Below, piece after piece: positions 1 through 8,299 of a stretch of DNA of 64,000 bases. The DNA is from VRUE01 sp963729995 (GTDB lineage Bacteria; Actinomycetota; Thermoleophilia; Solirubrobacterales; 70-9). A program made the position numbers and the translations under genes. The stretch spans positions 124,001 through 188,000 of the forward strand of contig CAVSPF010000003.1 in the NCBI GenBank assembly GCA_963729995.1, written 5' to 3'. The notes below the pieces were generated by a model. That model was not told the origin of the DNA. It searched no databases and saw only the letters and a list, made by a program, of their open reading frames with translations. Every line of letters begins with the position of its first letter. Within the stretch, counting starts at the first letter, position 1.

Positions 1-1
1 C

Positions 2-1225
2 GAGCAGGGCCAGGCTCGCTCCAAGGTGGTCGGCCGCAAGCGCGACGCGGAAGCCTTCGAGGCCGAGGTCGTGCGGCGCAAGCGCACGGGCGACCTGGAC
101 CTTCTGACCGGCGGGCGGCAGACGCTCGCCGACTTCGCTGAGGAGTGGTGGAAGCTCTACGCGGTGCCGAACCTGGCGGCGCGGACGCTGCGCAGCTACG
201 CGGGCTTGTGGGACCGGCACGTACTGCCGCGGCTCGGCTCGATGCGGCTCAGCGCGATCACGCCGGAAGTTGTCGAGCGCTTCCGCGCCGAACTGGAAGC
301 CGATGGGGTGGGGCGGCCGACGATCTACCGGGCGCTCGCGCTTCTCCAGGGCGTCCTCAGGCGGGCGGTCGAGTGGCGGCGGATCGGCCACAATCCGGTC
401 AAGGCGGTTCAGAAGCCCAAGGTCCGCCGCCAGCGGGAGGTCCGGCCGCTGTCACCGCTTACCGTCGAGCGACTGCGCGCCGCCGCCGCCACGCGGAGCA
501 GGCACGGCGCTCGCGATGCGGCGCTGATCGGATTGCTTGCCTATGCCGGCTTGCGGCCGCAAGAGGCAATCGCGCTGCGCTGGGGCGACGTGCGGGAACG
601 GACGCTGCTGATCGAGAAGGCCGCTGACGGCCAGGGCGGCGTCAAGACGACGAAGACGGGGCAGGCGCGCACGGTCCGGTTGCTCGCTCCGCTGGCCCGC
701 GACCTGGCCGAATGGCGAATGCTGCGCGGCCGTCCTGACGACGATGCGCTCCTGTTCCCCAATGGCTCGGGCGGGCTTTGGAACGATCCGGCCTGGCAGA
801 CCTGGCATCGGGATGCCTGGGTGCCGGCCTGCCGCGCCGTCGGCCTGGAGGGCGCCCGCCCCTACGACCTTCGCCACAGCTTCGTCTCGCTGCTGATCCA
901 CGAAGGGCGCAGCGTTGTCGAGGTCGCGCGGCAGGCCGGTCACTCACCGACGATGACGCTCGACGTCTACTCGCACGTTTTCGATGAGTTCGACATCGCC
1001 GAGCGCGTGTCTGCCGAGGATCAGATCAAACAGGCACGGCGCGATGTGTCCGTTTTGTGTCCGCCTGGCTCGGACACGGTGCCGGGAATGCACGAAACCC
1101 CTGCTAATCCCTACAACCCCATCTGCCGGCCGAGGATCTCCTTCATGATCTCGTCGGTGCCGCCGCCGATCGGGCCTAGGCGGGCGTCGCGGACGGCGCG
1201 CTCGATTCCGTACTCCTTCATGTAG
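2..1225 (+). CDS. Tyrosine recombinase / integrase (5' end outside window)
   Basis: Site-specific recombinase of the phage-integrase family, which cuts and joins DNA through a tyrosine. The frame is open to the window edge, so the N-terminus is missing; the GTG at 26 is probably internal. An N-terminal SAM-like core-binding domain (LAARTLRSYAG...) precedes the catalytic domain. Catalytic Arg is in YAGLRPQEA, the H-x-x-R box in YDLRHS, the second His in AGHSP and the nucleophile Tyr in LDVYSHV. The last ~38 residues are read from the antisense strand of the next gene and look unlike any integrase tail, so the original 3' end was probably lost or fused to host DNA. No tRNA or obvious attachment site is visible at this end. 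Part of a mobile element lying mostly to the left. Confidence 0.9.
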   Translation, partial: EQGQARSKVVGRKRDAEAFEAEVVRRKRTGDLDLLTGGRQTLADFAEEWWKLYAVPNLAARTLRSYAGLWDRHVLPRLGSMRLSAITPEVVERFRAELEADGVGRPTIYRALALLQGVLRRAVEWRRIGHNPVKAVQKPKVRRQREVRPLSPLTVERLRAAAATRSRHGARDAALIGLLAYAGLRPQEAIALRWGDVRERTLLIEKAADGQGGVKTTKTGQARTVRLLAPLARDLAEWRMLRGRPDDDALLFPNGSGGLWNDPAWQTWHRDAWVPACRAVGLEGARPYDLRHSFVSLLIHEGRSVVEVARQAGHSPTMTLDVYSHVFDEFDIAERVSAEDQIKQARRDVSVLCPPGSDTVPGMHETPANPYNPICRPRISFMISSVPPPIGPRRASRTARSIPYSFM

Positions 1226-2289
1226 CCGTAGCCGCCGTGGATCTGGAGGGACTGGTCGGCGATCTCCAGGACTGTGCGCTGGGTGACCAGCTTGGCCATC
1301 GTCACGTCGCGGATGCAGTCGTGGCCCTCGTGGAAGAGGCGCAGGGCGTTGTAGGTGAGGGCGCGGGCGGCTTCGGCGCGGGTGGCCATCTCCGCCACCT
1401 GGTGGCGGATCGCCTGGAACTTGCCGATCGGCCGGCCGAAGGCCTCGCGCTCGAGGGCGTAGTCGACCGTGACCTCGATCAGGCGCTGCATCGCCCCGAC
1501 GGCGCCGATCGACATCAGCAGTCGCTCCCAGGCGAAGTTGGCCATGATCATCCTGAAGCCCTCGTTCTCGGAGCCGAGCAGGTTCTCGGCCGGCACCTCG
1601 ACGTCGGTGAAGGAGAGCTCGCCGGTGTCGGAGGAGTGCCAGCCCATCTTCTCCAGCTTGCGCGCCACCTCGTAGCCGGGCATCTCGCGCTCCAGCACGA
1701 GGAAGGAGATGCCGTCGTGGCCGCCCTCCTGCGTCGTCTTGCAGGCACAGACGAGGAAGTCGGCGCGGACGCCGTTGGTGATGAAGGTCTTGGCGCCGTT
1801 GACGACGTAGCCGCCGTCGACCCGCCTGGCGAAGGTCGAGATGCCGGCCACGTCGGAGCCGGCCCCCGGCTCGGTGATCCCGAGTGCGCCGACCTGCTCG
1901 CCGGCGATCCCCGGCACCAGCCAGCGCCGCTTCTGCTCCTCGGTGCCGAAGTTGAAGATCGGCGGCATCGCGATCGAGGTGTGGGCGTTGAGCCCGGCGG
2001 CGACGCCACCCGAGCCGCCCGAGCGGGCCAGCTCCTCGACCCAGACGGCGTCGTGCAGGTGGGTGCCGCCCTGGCCTCCGTACTCCTCGGGGAACTTCAG
2101 CCCGAGGAAGCCCAGCTCGGCGCAGCGTCGGTACAGCTCGCGCGGGAATTCACGCGCCGCCTCCCACTCGTCGACGTGGGGCGCTATCTCCTTCGCGACG
2201 AAGCGGCGGACGGTCTCCCGCAGCTCCTCGTGCTCCTGGCCGAAGGGCGGAAGAAGGGCACGCTCACCGCTGTCCTTGATTACGTTCAT
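1111..2289 (-). CDS. Acyl-CoA dehydrogenase (LCAD/IVD-like)
   Basis: FAD flavoenzyme oxidising an acyl-CoA to the trans-2-enoyl-CoA and passing electrons to ETF. 392 residues, normal for the family. N-terminal helical domain with EEYGGQGG, middle beta domain with GITEPGAGSDVAG and NGAKTFITNG, C-terminal helical domain with EREAFGRPIG and QIHGGYGYMKEYGIER. The position that carries the base in medium-chain enzymes (YEGT) is Gly here (GGGTDEI), as in long-chain and isovaleryl-CoA dehydrogenases, where the base comes from an earlier helix; a Glu just before VTVDYALEREAFG is a candidate. A paralogue lies at 4480-5697. ATG start with a GAGG-type ribosome site. Divergent from the DUF445 gene; its 3' end overlaps the integrase frame by 115 nt. 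Substrate not predictable. Confidence 0.92.
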   Translation of the reverse strand: MNVIKDSGERALLPPFGQEHEELRETVRRFVAKEIAPHVDEWEAAREFPRELYRRCAELGFLGLKFPEEYGGQGGTHLHDAVWVEELARSGGSGGVAAGLNAHTSIAMPPIFNFGTEEQKRRWLVPGIAGEQVGALGITEPGAGSDVAGISTFARRVDGGYVVNGAKTFITNGVRADFLVCACKTTQEGGHDGISFLVLEREMPGYEVARKLEKMGWHSSDTGELSFTDVEVPAENLLGSENEGFRMIMANFAWERLLMSIGAVGAMQRLIEVTVDYALEREAFGRPIGKFQAIRHQVAEMATRAEAARALTYNALRLFHEGHDCIRDVTMAKLVTQRTVLEIADQSLQIHGGYGYMKEYGIERAVRDARLGPIGGGTDEIMKEILGRQMGL

Positions 2290-2324
2290 CCTGCCTCGAC
2301 GCGCATTCTCTCCGATCGCCCGCC

Positions 2325-3596
2325 ATGGACAGCCAGACCCTCAGTCTGATCACCATTCCGCTCTTCACGGGCGGGATCGGCTACGTCACCAACTGGACCG
2401 GCGTCTGGATGCTCTTCTATCCGATCCGCTTCCGCGGCATCCGCGTGCCCGGCCTGAGAGCCCTCGCCAACGTGCTGCCGCGCAGGATCCAGCAGATCCC
2501 GGGCATCATCGACGGCGGCCTCGGTTGGCAGGGGATCGTTCCCTCGCGGGCGGCGAAAATGGGCTCGATCGCGGTCGACAAGGGGATCGCCAAGGTGGGA
2601 AGCCCGGCCGATTTCTACCGCCAGCTCGACGCCGAGAAGATCTCCGCGCACATCGTCGCGACGGCGCGCGGGGACATCCGCGAGGCGGTCGAGCGCATCG
2701 TCGAGCGCGAGCACCCACAACTCTGGCGCGAGCTGCCGCCGCGCCTGCGCGAGGCGGTGCACGCGCGCGTCCAGGAACAGCTCCCCGAGATCGTCCACAC
2801 CATCACCGAGGAGATCGGCGGGCACATCGATCAGCTCCTCAGCCTGAAGCTGATGGTGATCCGCCGCGTCGAGGAGAGCCCCGATCTGGCCAACCGCATC
2901 TTCCTCGAGGTGGGGCGGAAGGAGCTGCGCTTCATCGTCAACTTCGGCTTCTTCTTCGGGTTCCTGCTCGGCATCCCGATTGCCTTCCTCACGGTGGAGG
3001 TTTGGACGATGTGGTGGCTCTTGCCGATCGCCGGCGTGATCGTCGGCTACGTCACCAACCTGGTCGGCATCTGGATGATCTTCGAGCCGGTCAAGCCCCG
3101 GAAGCTCGGCCCCTACACGATCCAGGGGCTGTTCCTGAAGCGCCAGCCCGAGGTGGCGGGCGTCTACGCGGACATCATCGCGGGCGACGTCGTGACGATG
3201 CGCAACATGGGCGAGGAGCTCCTGCAGGGGCCCAGCGGCGATCGCACCCGGCAGATGATCGAGGCGGCGCTTCACCCCGCGGTCGACAACGCGGTCGGCC
3301 GCGTCCAGCCCGCGCTGCGGGTCGCGATGGGCGCCCGCGAGTACGACGCGATCCGCTCCTCCGTCGCGGTCGAGGTCGTCGACTACGCGCTGAGCCCGCT
3401 GGCGGACCCCGAGTTCAACGAGGCGCAACGGTCCTCGATCCGCAGTCTGATCGTCAAGCGCATGAGGGCGATGGCCCCGGCGGACTTCTCGGAGATGCTG
3501 CGCACCGCCGTGCACGAGGACGAGTGGCTGCTCTATCTGCACGGCGCCGTGCTCGGCTTCGTCGCCGGCCTGATACACCTGGCCGTCTTCGGATGA
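2325..3596 (+). CDS. DUF445 family membrane protein
   Basis: 423-residue protein of the DUF445 family, function unknown. The family's duplicated signature is clear: IGYVTNWTGVWMLFYP near residue 20 and VGYVTNLVGIWMIFEP near residue 240, each beside a hydrophobic membrane segment (GFFFGFLLGIPIAFLTVEV before the second). A further C-terminal hydrophobic helix (YLHGAVLGFVAGLIHLAVF) closes the protein, with long amphipathic helical regions between. ATG start 35 nt from the divergent acyl-CoA dehydrogenase. Its stop overlaps the next start as ATGA (3593-3596), so the two genes are almost certainly translationally coupled. Confidence 0.85.
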   Translation: MDSQTLSLITIPLFTGGIGYVTNWTGVWMLFYPIRFRGIRVPGLRALANVLPRRIQQIPGIIDGGLGWQGIVPSRAAKMGSIAVDKGIAKVGSPADFYRQLDAEKISAHIVATARGDIREAVERIVEREHPQLWRELPPRLREAVHARVQEQLPEIVHTITEEIGGHIDQLLSLKLMVIRRVEESPDLANRIFLEVGRKELRFIVNFGFFFGFLLGIPIAFLTVEVWTMWWLLPIAGVIVGYVTNLVGIWMIFEPVKPRKLGPYTIQGLFLKRQPEVAGVYADIIAGDVVTMRNMGEELLQGPSGDRTRQMIEAALHPAVDNAVGRVQPALRVAMGAREYDAIRSSVAVEVVDYALSPLADPEFNEAQRSSIRSLIVKRMRAMAPADFSEMLRTAVHEDEWLLYLHGAVLGFVAGLIHLAVFG

Positions 3597-4492
3597 ACGA
3601 CGAAGGCCGCAGAGGAGAAGCTCCACCGCCCGAGCGGGAATCGGCGTCCGAGCAGGAGCCGCTGCCCGAGCAAGCCCTCGTGCTCCGCGAGGCTGAGGCT
3701 CCCACGCTCGGCGACTTCCTGCGGGCTGCCCCGGTGCTGGCTCGCATCGCCGTCAACGCCGGCTGGAACGGCGCCGCGAAGGCGGGCGGCGCCTACGTCG
3801 ACGCCGCCTCGCGGATCGTCCGCGCCGCCGCGAACGGCGAGCCCCCCGCGCAGCTGCTCCAGGAGACCACAGCCGAACTGCGCGCCTACGCCCGCGCCCT
3901 GCTTGGCCTGCCCGACGACGCCGCATCGCGACGGGGCGGCCCGGCGTTCGGAAGGCCTCGCCGCAAAGCCGAAGAGTCCTCGCCGGAGACGTTGCGCAGG
4001 CGGGGCTCCGAGCTGCTGCGGCGCTCGGCCGACGTCCGCTTCGACGAGGCATCGCACCCCGCCTACATGCGGATCCTCGAATCGCTCGCCCCCGACGAGG
4101 CCCGCATCCTCCGCTTCCTCGCGCAGAAGGGCCCCCAGCCCTCGGTCGACGTCCGCGCCGGCCTGCCGCTGGTCTCCGAGCTGGTCGCGCCCGGCTGCAA
4201 CATGATCGGCCTGGAGGCGGGCTGTCGCCACGCCGACCGCGTCCGCGCCTACCTCGACAACCTCCACCGCCTCGGCCTTATCTGGTTCTCGCGCGAGCCC
4301 GTCGAGGATCCGCGCCGCTACCAGGTGCTGGAGGCGCAGCCCGATGTGGTCGAGGCGCGGGGCAGGGGCGGGCGCACGGCGCGCACCGTCCGTCGCAGCA
4401 TCCTGCTGACGCCGTTCGGCGAGGACTTCTGCGCCGTCTGCCTGCCGCTCGAGGAGCTGGAGCCGCTCGCGCCCGAGTCCTACAGCCCGTAG
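3593..4492 (+). CDS. Abi-alpha (DUF4393)-like protein
   Basis: 299 residues. The N-terminal ~100 residues are Glu/Ala-rich and weakly helical; the C-terminal part (HPAYMRILESLAPDEARIL..., then YLDNLHRLGLIWFS, ending in LTPFGEDFCAVCLP) resembles the DUF4393/Abi-alpha domain, known from a lactococcal abortive-infection protein but also widespread in genomes with no proven defence role. The frame is open further upstream inside the DUF445 gene, but the ATG at 3593 is the sensible start because it forms an ATGA overlap with the DUF445 stop. Converges on the next acyl-CoA dehydrogenase with a 13-nt 3' overlap. A defence function here is only a possibility. Confidence 0.75.
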   Translation: MNDEGRRGEAPPPERESASEQEPLPEQALVLREAEAPTLGDFLRAAPVLARIAVNAGWNGAAKAGGAYVDAASRIVRAAANGEPPAQLLQETTAELRAYARALLGLPDDAASRRGGPAFGRPRRKAEESSPETLRRRGSELLRRSADVRFDEASHPAYMRILESLAPDEARILRFLAQKGPQPSVDVRAGLPLVSELVAPGCNMIGLEAGCRHADRVRAYLDNLHRLGLIWFSREPVEDPRRYQVLEAQPDVVEARGRGGRTARTVRRSILLTPFGEDFCAVCLPLEELEPLAPESYSP

Positions 4493-5697
4493 GAGCGACC
4501 GATCACGTCGAGCATGATCTCGTCGGTGCCGGCCCCGATCCGGTTGAGGCGGACGTCGCGGTAGGCGCGCTCGATCTCGTACTCCTTCATGTAGCCGTAG
4601 CCGCCGAGGATCTGGATGCACTCGTCGGCGACCTCGCACCCGATGCGGGAGGCGAAGAGCTTGGCCATCGTGATCTCGCGCACCGGGTACTCGCCGTTGG
4701 CGAAACGCCAGGCGGTGGCGTAGGTGAACTGCTTCGCCGCCTCGGTCTTCGTCGCCATCTCGGCGAACTTGTGGCGGATCGCCTGGAACTTGCCGATCGG
4801 GCGGCCGAAGGCTTCGCGCTCCTTCGCGTAACCAAGCGTTTTTTCGATCATCCGCTCACACCCCGCGTGGCAGCCGGCGGCGGCGACCAGCCGCTCGCCC
4901 TGCAGCTCCCAGGCGATGTGGTAGAAGCCCTTGCCTATCTCGCCCAGCACCGCGTCGGCGGGGACGCGGACGTCCTCGAAGGCCAGTTCGCCGGTGTCGG
5001 AGGCGTGCATCCCCATCTTCTCCAGCTCGGCGGAGACGCTGAAGCCGGGCACCTTCTCGCCCTTCTCGTCGCGCAGGTCCAGGAGGAACAGGGTGATCCC
5101 CTCGTGGCGCGCCTCGGGGTCGGTCTTGGCGACGAGGACGATGAAGTCGGCGCGCGGCCCGTTCGTGATGAAGGTCTTGGAGCCGTTGATCACGTACTCG
5201 TCGCCGTCGCGGATCGCCGTCGTGCGGATGCCGGCGACGTCGGAGCCGGCGCCGGGCTCGGTGATCGCCAGGCAGCCGACCTTCTCGCCCTTGATCCCGG
5301 GCACCAGGTAGCGCTGCTTCTGCTCCTCTGTGCCGAGCAGGTGGATGGGGGGGAGGACCATGTCGCTCTGCACGGCGAAGGCCATGTTGGTGCCGCCCGA
5401 GCCCGAGTAGCTCATGCACTCGGCGCGGACCAGCGAGTAGTAGTAGTCGCCGCCCTGGCCGCCGTACTCCTCCGGGAAGCAGAGGCCGAGGAAGCCGAGC
5501 TCGCCGGCCCGTTTCATGACCTCGGTTGGCCAGTAGGTCTCCTCCCACTCGTTGCGGTGCGGGAAGAGCTCCTTTTCGACCCAGGCCTGCAGCGAAGCGC
5601 GCAGGTCTTCGTGCTCCTGGTTGAAGATGAAGTGCTTGCGGCCCGCCTCGTGGTCGGGCTTGATGACTTTGGAGCCGTCGCTCGTCGCGGTCGCCAC
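4480..5697 (-). CDS. Acyl-CoA dehydrogenase (second paralogue)
   Basis: 405-residue acyl-CoA dehydrogenase closely related to the protein at 1111-2289 (shared EEYGGQGG, AITEPGAGSDVAGI, NGSKTFITNGPRADF, EREAFGRPIGKFQAIRHK, ILGGYGYMKEYEIERAYRDVRLNRIGAGTDEIM). Again Gly replaces the medium-chain-type catalytic Glu (GAGTDEI), pointing to the LCAD/IVD arrangement. The frame extends 41 codons further upstream, but the GTG at 5697 is preceded by a GAGGAGAGA ribosome site and begins a family-like N-terminus. Divergent from the enoyl-CoA hydratase operon, which supports a shared beta-oxidation-type pathway. Confidence 0.92.
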   Translation of the reverse strand: MATATSDGSKVIKPDHEAGRKHFIFNQEHEDLRASLQAWVEKELFPHRNEWEETYWPTEVMKRAGELGFLGLCFPEEYGGQGGDYYYSLVRAECMSYSGSGGTNMAFAVQSDMVLPPIHLLGTEEQKQRYLVPGIKGEKVGCLAITEPGAGSDVAGIRTTAIRDGDEYVINGSKTFITNGPRADFIVLVAKTDPEARHEGITLFLLDLRDEKGEKVPGFSVSAELEKMGMHASDTGELAFEDVRVPADAVLGEIGKGFYHIAWELQGERLVAAAGCHAGCERMIEKTLGYAKEREAFGRPIGKFQAIRHKFAEMATKTEAAKQFTYATAWRFANGEYPVREITMAKLFASRIGCEVADECIQILGGYGYMKEYEIERAYRDVRLNRIGAGTDEIMLDVIGRSYGL

Positions 5698-5761
5698 TTG
5701 TCTCTCTCCTCGTTCGCTGTTCCGAGTCCGGCGGCGCCCGCCGCCTGGGAGACGTGATGCG

Positions 5762-5789
5762 GGTTGACTACCCATAGGGATGTCCAACC
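5762..5789. promoter_or_regulatory. Candidate dyad operator in divergent ACAD/ECH promoter region
   Basis: The 163-nt gap between the divergent acyl-CoA dehydrogenase and enoyl-CoA hydratase genes holds a dyad: GGTTGAC (5762-5768) against GTCCAACC (5782-5789), centred on CCCATAGGG (5771-5779). A TATCGT at 5844-5849 could be a -10 box for the hydratase. Placement suits a regulator acting on both directions. Judged by eye only. Confidence 0.35.
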
Positions 5790-5860
5790 GACAGCACGTC
5801 AGCCAAGTGGACAGTAGCACTTCCCACTTCCAGCTCGGTTCGGCTATCGTGCGCGGAGGG

Positions 5861-6643
5861 ATGGACTACGAGGTCGTCAAGTACGAGGTCGCCGGCGGGG
5901 TCGCCACGGTGACGCTGAACAACCCGGAGAAGCGCAACATGCTCTCCGGCCAGATGCTGGTCGAGCTGGTCGACGCGATGAAGGCGGCGCGCGACTCCGA
6001 CGAGGTGCGCGCGGTCGTCCTCACCGGCGCCGGCGACAAGGCCTTCTGCGCCGGTGCGGACCTGGGCGGATTTGCGGTCGACGCGCCGCTCGTCGCCAAA
6101 CACTTCGCGACCGACCTGTTCCTCGAGTTCTTCCGGTTGATGCCGCGGCTCGGCAAGCCCTCGCTCTGCGCGGTCAACGGCCACGTGCTGGCGGGCGGGA
6201 TGGGGCTGGCGCTCTCCTGCGACCTGGTGATCGCCAGGGAGGGGGCGACGTTCGGCACGCCGGAGATCAACGTCGGCGCCTTCCCCTACATGATCATGGC
6301 GATCATCTATCGCAACGTCCCGCGCAAGAAGGTAAACGAGATGATGCTGCTGGGCGAGCGGCTGAGCGCCGAGCAGGCGGTGGAGCACGGCCTCGCGAAC
6401 AAGGTGGTCCCGGCGGAGGAGTTCGACGCCGCGGTCGCCGACTGGGCGCAGAAGCTTGCGTCGAAGAGCCCGGTGCTGATGCGCCTCGGCCACGACGCGA
6501 TGTACCGGCAACAGGACATGGCGGTCGACGAGGCGCTCGAGTACCTGCGCTCGCAGCTCTCGCTCACCTTCTCGACCGAGGACATAGTCGAGGGCGTCAG
6601 CGCGTTCTTCGAGAAGCGCGAGCCGCAGTGGAAGGGAAGGTAG
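5861..6643 (+). CDS. Enoyl-CoA hydratase/isomerase family protein
   Basis: 260-residue crotonase-fold enzyme, typically hydrating trans-2-enoyl-CoA. The first oxyanion-hole segment is AFCAGADLGGF; the second region reads LAGGMGLALSCDLVIA followed by ATFGTPEINVGAFP. The Glu of TPEINVG matches one of the two catalytic glutamates of classical hydratases, but the other position (usual GGGCELA) is Gly/Leu here, so a true hydratase with two Glu is doubtful and an isomerase or other crotonase reaction is possible. ATG at 5861 directly follows a GGAGGG; upstream in-frame codons do not look coding. The stop lies 2 nt before the carboxylase start, so the two are one operon. Confidence 0.88.
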   Translation: MDYEVVKYEVAGGVATVTLNNPEKRNMLSGQMLVELVDAMKAARDSDEVRAVVLTGAGDKAFCAGADLGGFAVDAPLVAKHFATDLFLEFFRLMPRLGKPSLCAVNGHVLAGGMGLALSCDLVIAREGATFGTPEINVGAFPYMIMAIIYRNVPRKKVNEMMLLGERLSAEQAVEHGLANKVVPAEEFDAAVADWAQKLASKSPVLMRLGHDAMYRQQDMAVDEALEYLRSQLSLTFSTEDIVEGVSAFFEKREPQWKGR

Positions 6644-6645
6644 GC

Positions 6646-8241
6646 GTGGCAGACACCGATCAGGAGCGCAAGCACCTGCTTCCCGGCACCGCCCCGCTCG
6701 GCGAGCTGACCGAGCAGCTGCACGAGCGGCGCGAGGTGGCGAAGCTGGGTGGCGGCGAGGAGAAGATCGCCAAGCAGCACGAGCGCGGCAAGCTGACGGC
6801 GCGCGAGCGGATCGACCTGCTGGTCGACGAGGGCACCTTCGTCGAGATGGGCGTCCACGGCCGTCCCCACTTCGCCCAGCGCGCGATGGAGGGCAAGAAG
6901 GCGCCGGCGGACGGCGTCGTCACCGGCTGGGGCGACGTCGAGGGCCGCGCCACCTGCATCGCCGCCTACGACTTCACCGTGATGGCCGGCTCGATGGGGA
7001 TGACGGGCGAGCTCAAGGTCACCCGCCTGCGCGAGATGGCGCTCTCCAAGCGGATGCCCTTCATCTGGCTGCTCGACTCTGCCGGCGCCCGCATCCAGGA
7101 GGCGACCGGGTCGCTCTTCGCCGGCTCAGGCCATCTCTTCCGCGAGGAGGTCGAAATGTCGGGCGTGATCCCGATGGTCGCGGCGATGATGGGGCCCTGC
7201 GCGGCGGGCACCGCCTACATCCCGGCGCTGGCCGACTTCGTGCCGATGGTCTCGGGCCAGGGGGCGATGGCGCTCGCCGGGCCGCACCTGACCAAAGCCG
7301 TCACCGGCGAGGACATCTCGATGGAGGAGCTGGGCGGCGCCAAGGTCCATTGCCGCAAGTCGGGGGTGGGGGACCTCGAGGTCAAAGACGACCCCGAGTG
7401 CATCGAAGCCGTCAAGAGGTACCTCTCCTACTTCCCCGCCAACTGCGAGCAGAAGCCGCCGGTCGTCGAGACGGATGATCCCGACGACCGCATGTCGGAG
7501 AAGCTGTTGGAGATCGTCCCGGAGTCCTCGCGCCAGCCCTACGACATGTACGAGGTGATCGCCGAGATCGTCGACGACGGCGAGTGGTTCGACCTCAAGC
7601 CGAAGTTCGCCAAGACACTGATCACCTGCTTCGCCCGCTTCGGCGGCCAGCCGGCCGGGATCGTCGCCAACCAGCCAAAGCAGCTGGCCGGGATCCTCGA
7701 CAACGACTCCGCCGACAAGGCGGCGCGCTTCATCAACCTCTGCGACGCCTTCAACATCCCGCTCGTCTTCCTCCAGGACGTGCCCGGCTTCATGGTCGGC
7801 TCCAAGGTCGAGCAGGCCGGGATCATCCGCCACGGCGCGAAGATGCTCTACGCGGTCAGCCGCGCCACCGTGCCGAAGGTGACGGTCGTCGTCCGCAAGG
7901 CCTACGGCGCCGGCTACTACGTGATGTGCGGCAAGGCCTACGAGCCCGACCTGATCGTCGCCTGGCCCGGCGCCGAGATCTCGGTGATGGGGGCGGAGGG
8001 CGCGGTCAACATCATCGGCCGCTCGATCATCGAGGCCTCCGATGACCCGGAGGCGACCCGCGAGGCGATGCTGAACGCGGTCCGCGAGCAGATCGACCCC
8101 TACATCGCCGCCGGCAACGCGGTGATCGACGACATCATCGACCCGCGCGAGACCCGCCCGACGATCGTCAGAGCGCTGCGGATGGCCAAGGACAAGCACG
8201 TCGAGAAGCCGCGCAAACGCCACGGAGTGATGCCCGTATGA
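6646..8241 (+). CDS. Acyl-CoA carboxylase, carboxyltransferase (beta) subunit
   Basis: 531-residue carboxyltransferase of the propionyl-/methylcrotonyl-CoA carboxylase beta family, which moves the carboxyl group from biotin to an acyl-CoA. Recognisable N- and C-halves: AYDFTVMAGSMGMTGELKV and DSAGARIQEATGSLFAG in the first, QDVPGFMVGSKVEQAGIIRHGAKMLYA and RKAYGAGYYVMCGKAYEPD with GAEGAVNII in the second. GTG at 6646 is preferred over an earlier in-frame GTG (6628) because AAGGGAAGG sits just before it. No biotin carboxylase/biotin carrier gene lies nearby, so the alpha subunit must come from elsewhere. Same operon as the hydratase. Confidence 0.93.
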   Translation: MADTDQERKHLLPGTAPLGELTEQLHERREVAKLGGGEEKIAKQHERGKLTARERIDLLVDEGTFVEMGVHGRPHFAQRAMEGKKAPADGVVTGWGDVEGRATCIAAYDFTVMAGSMGMTGELKVTRLREMALSKRMPFIWLLDSAGARIQEATGSLFAGSGHLFREEVEMSGVIPMVAAMMGPCAAGTAYIPALADFVPMVSGQGAMALAGPHLTKAVTGEDISMEELGGAKVHCRKSGVGDLEVKDDPECIEAVKRYLSYFPANCEQKPPVVETDDPDDRMSEKLLEIVPESSRQPYDMYEVIAEIVDDGEWFDLKPKFAKTLITCFARFGGQPAGIVANQPKQLAGILDNDSADKAARFINLCDAFNIPLVFLQDVPGFMVGSKVEQAGIIRHGAKMLYAVSRATVPKVTVVVRKAYGAGYYVMCGKAYEPDLIVAWPGAEISVMGAEGAVNIIGRSIIEASDDPEATREAMLNAVREQIDPYIAAGNAVIDDIIDPRETRPTIVRALRMAKDKHVEKPRKRHGVMPV

Positions 8242-8299
8242 GCCCGCGATGCTCCTTTTGTCCCATATACGTACATAACGAGCACCGGAGGGTGGAGGG
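8242..8299 (+). promoter_or_regulatory. Short AT-rich gap with strong ribosome site before BKACE gene
   Basis: The only non-coding gap in the 5861-11949 gene run. It contains an unusually AT-rich patch (8256-8279, with TATACGTACATA) and a doubled purine ribosome site, GGAGGGTGGAGGG, ending at the ATG at 8300. An internal promoter is plausible but no convincing -35/-10 pair at normal spacing is visible. Confidence 0.3.

Noticed and set aside
1050..1110. Attachment site or tRNA at the integrase 3' end
   Set aside because: No tRNA-like fold or direct repeat could be found by eye, and the left end of the element lies outside the window.
1841..3592. Long open stretch upstream of the Abi-alpha-like gene in its own frame
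   Set aside because: It runs antisense to the acyl-CoA dehydrogenase and then out of frame across DUF445. High GC keeps such frames open; the ATGA at 3593 gives a clear start.
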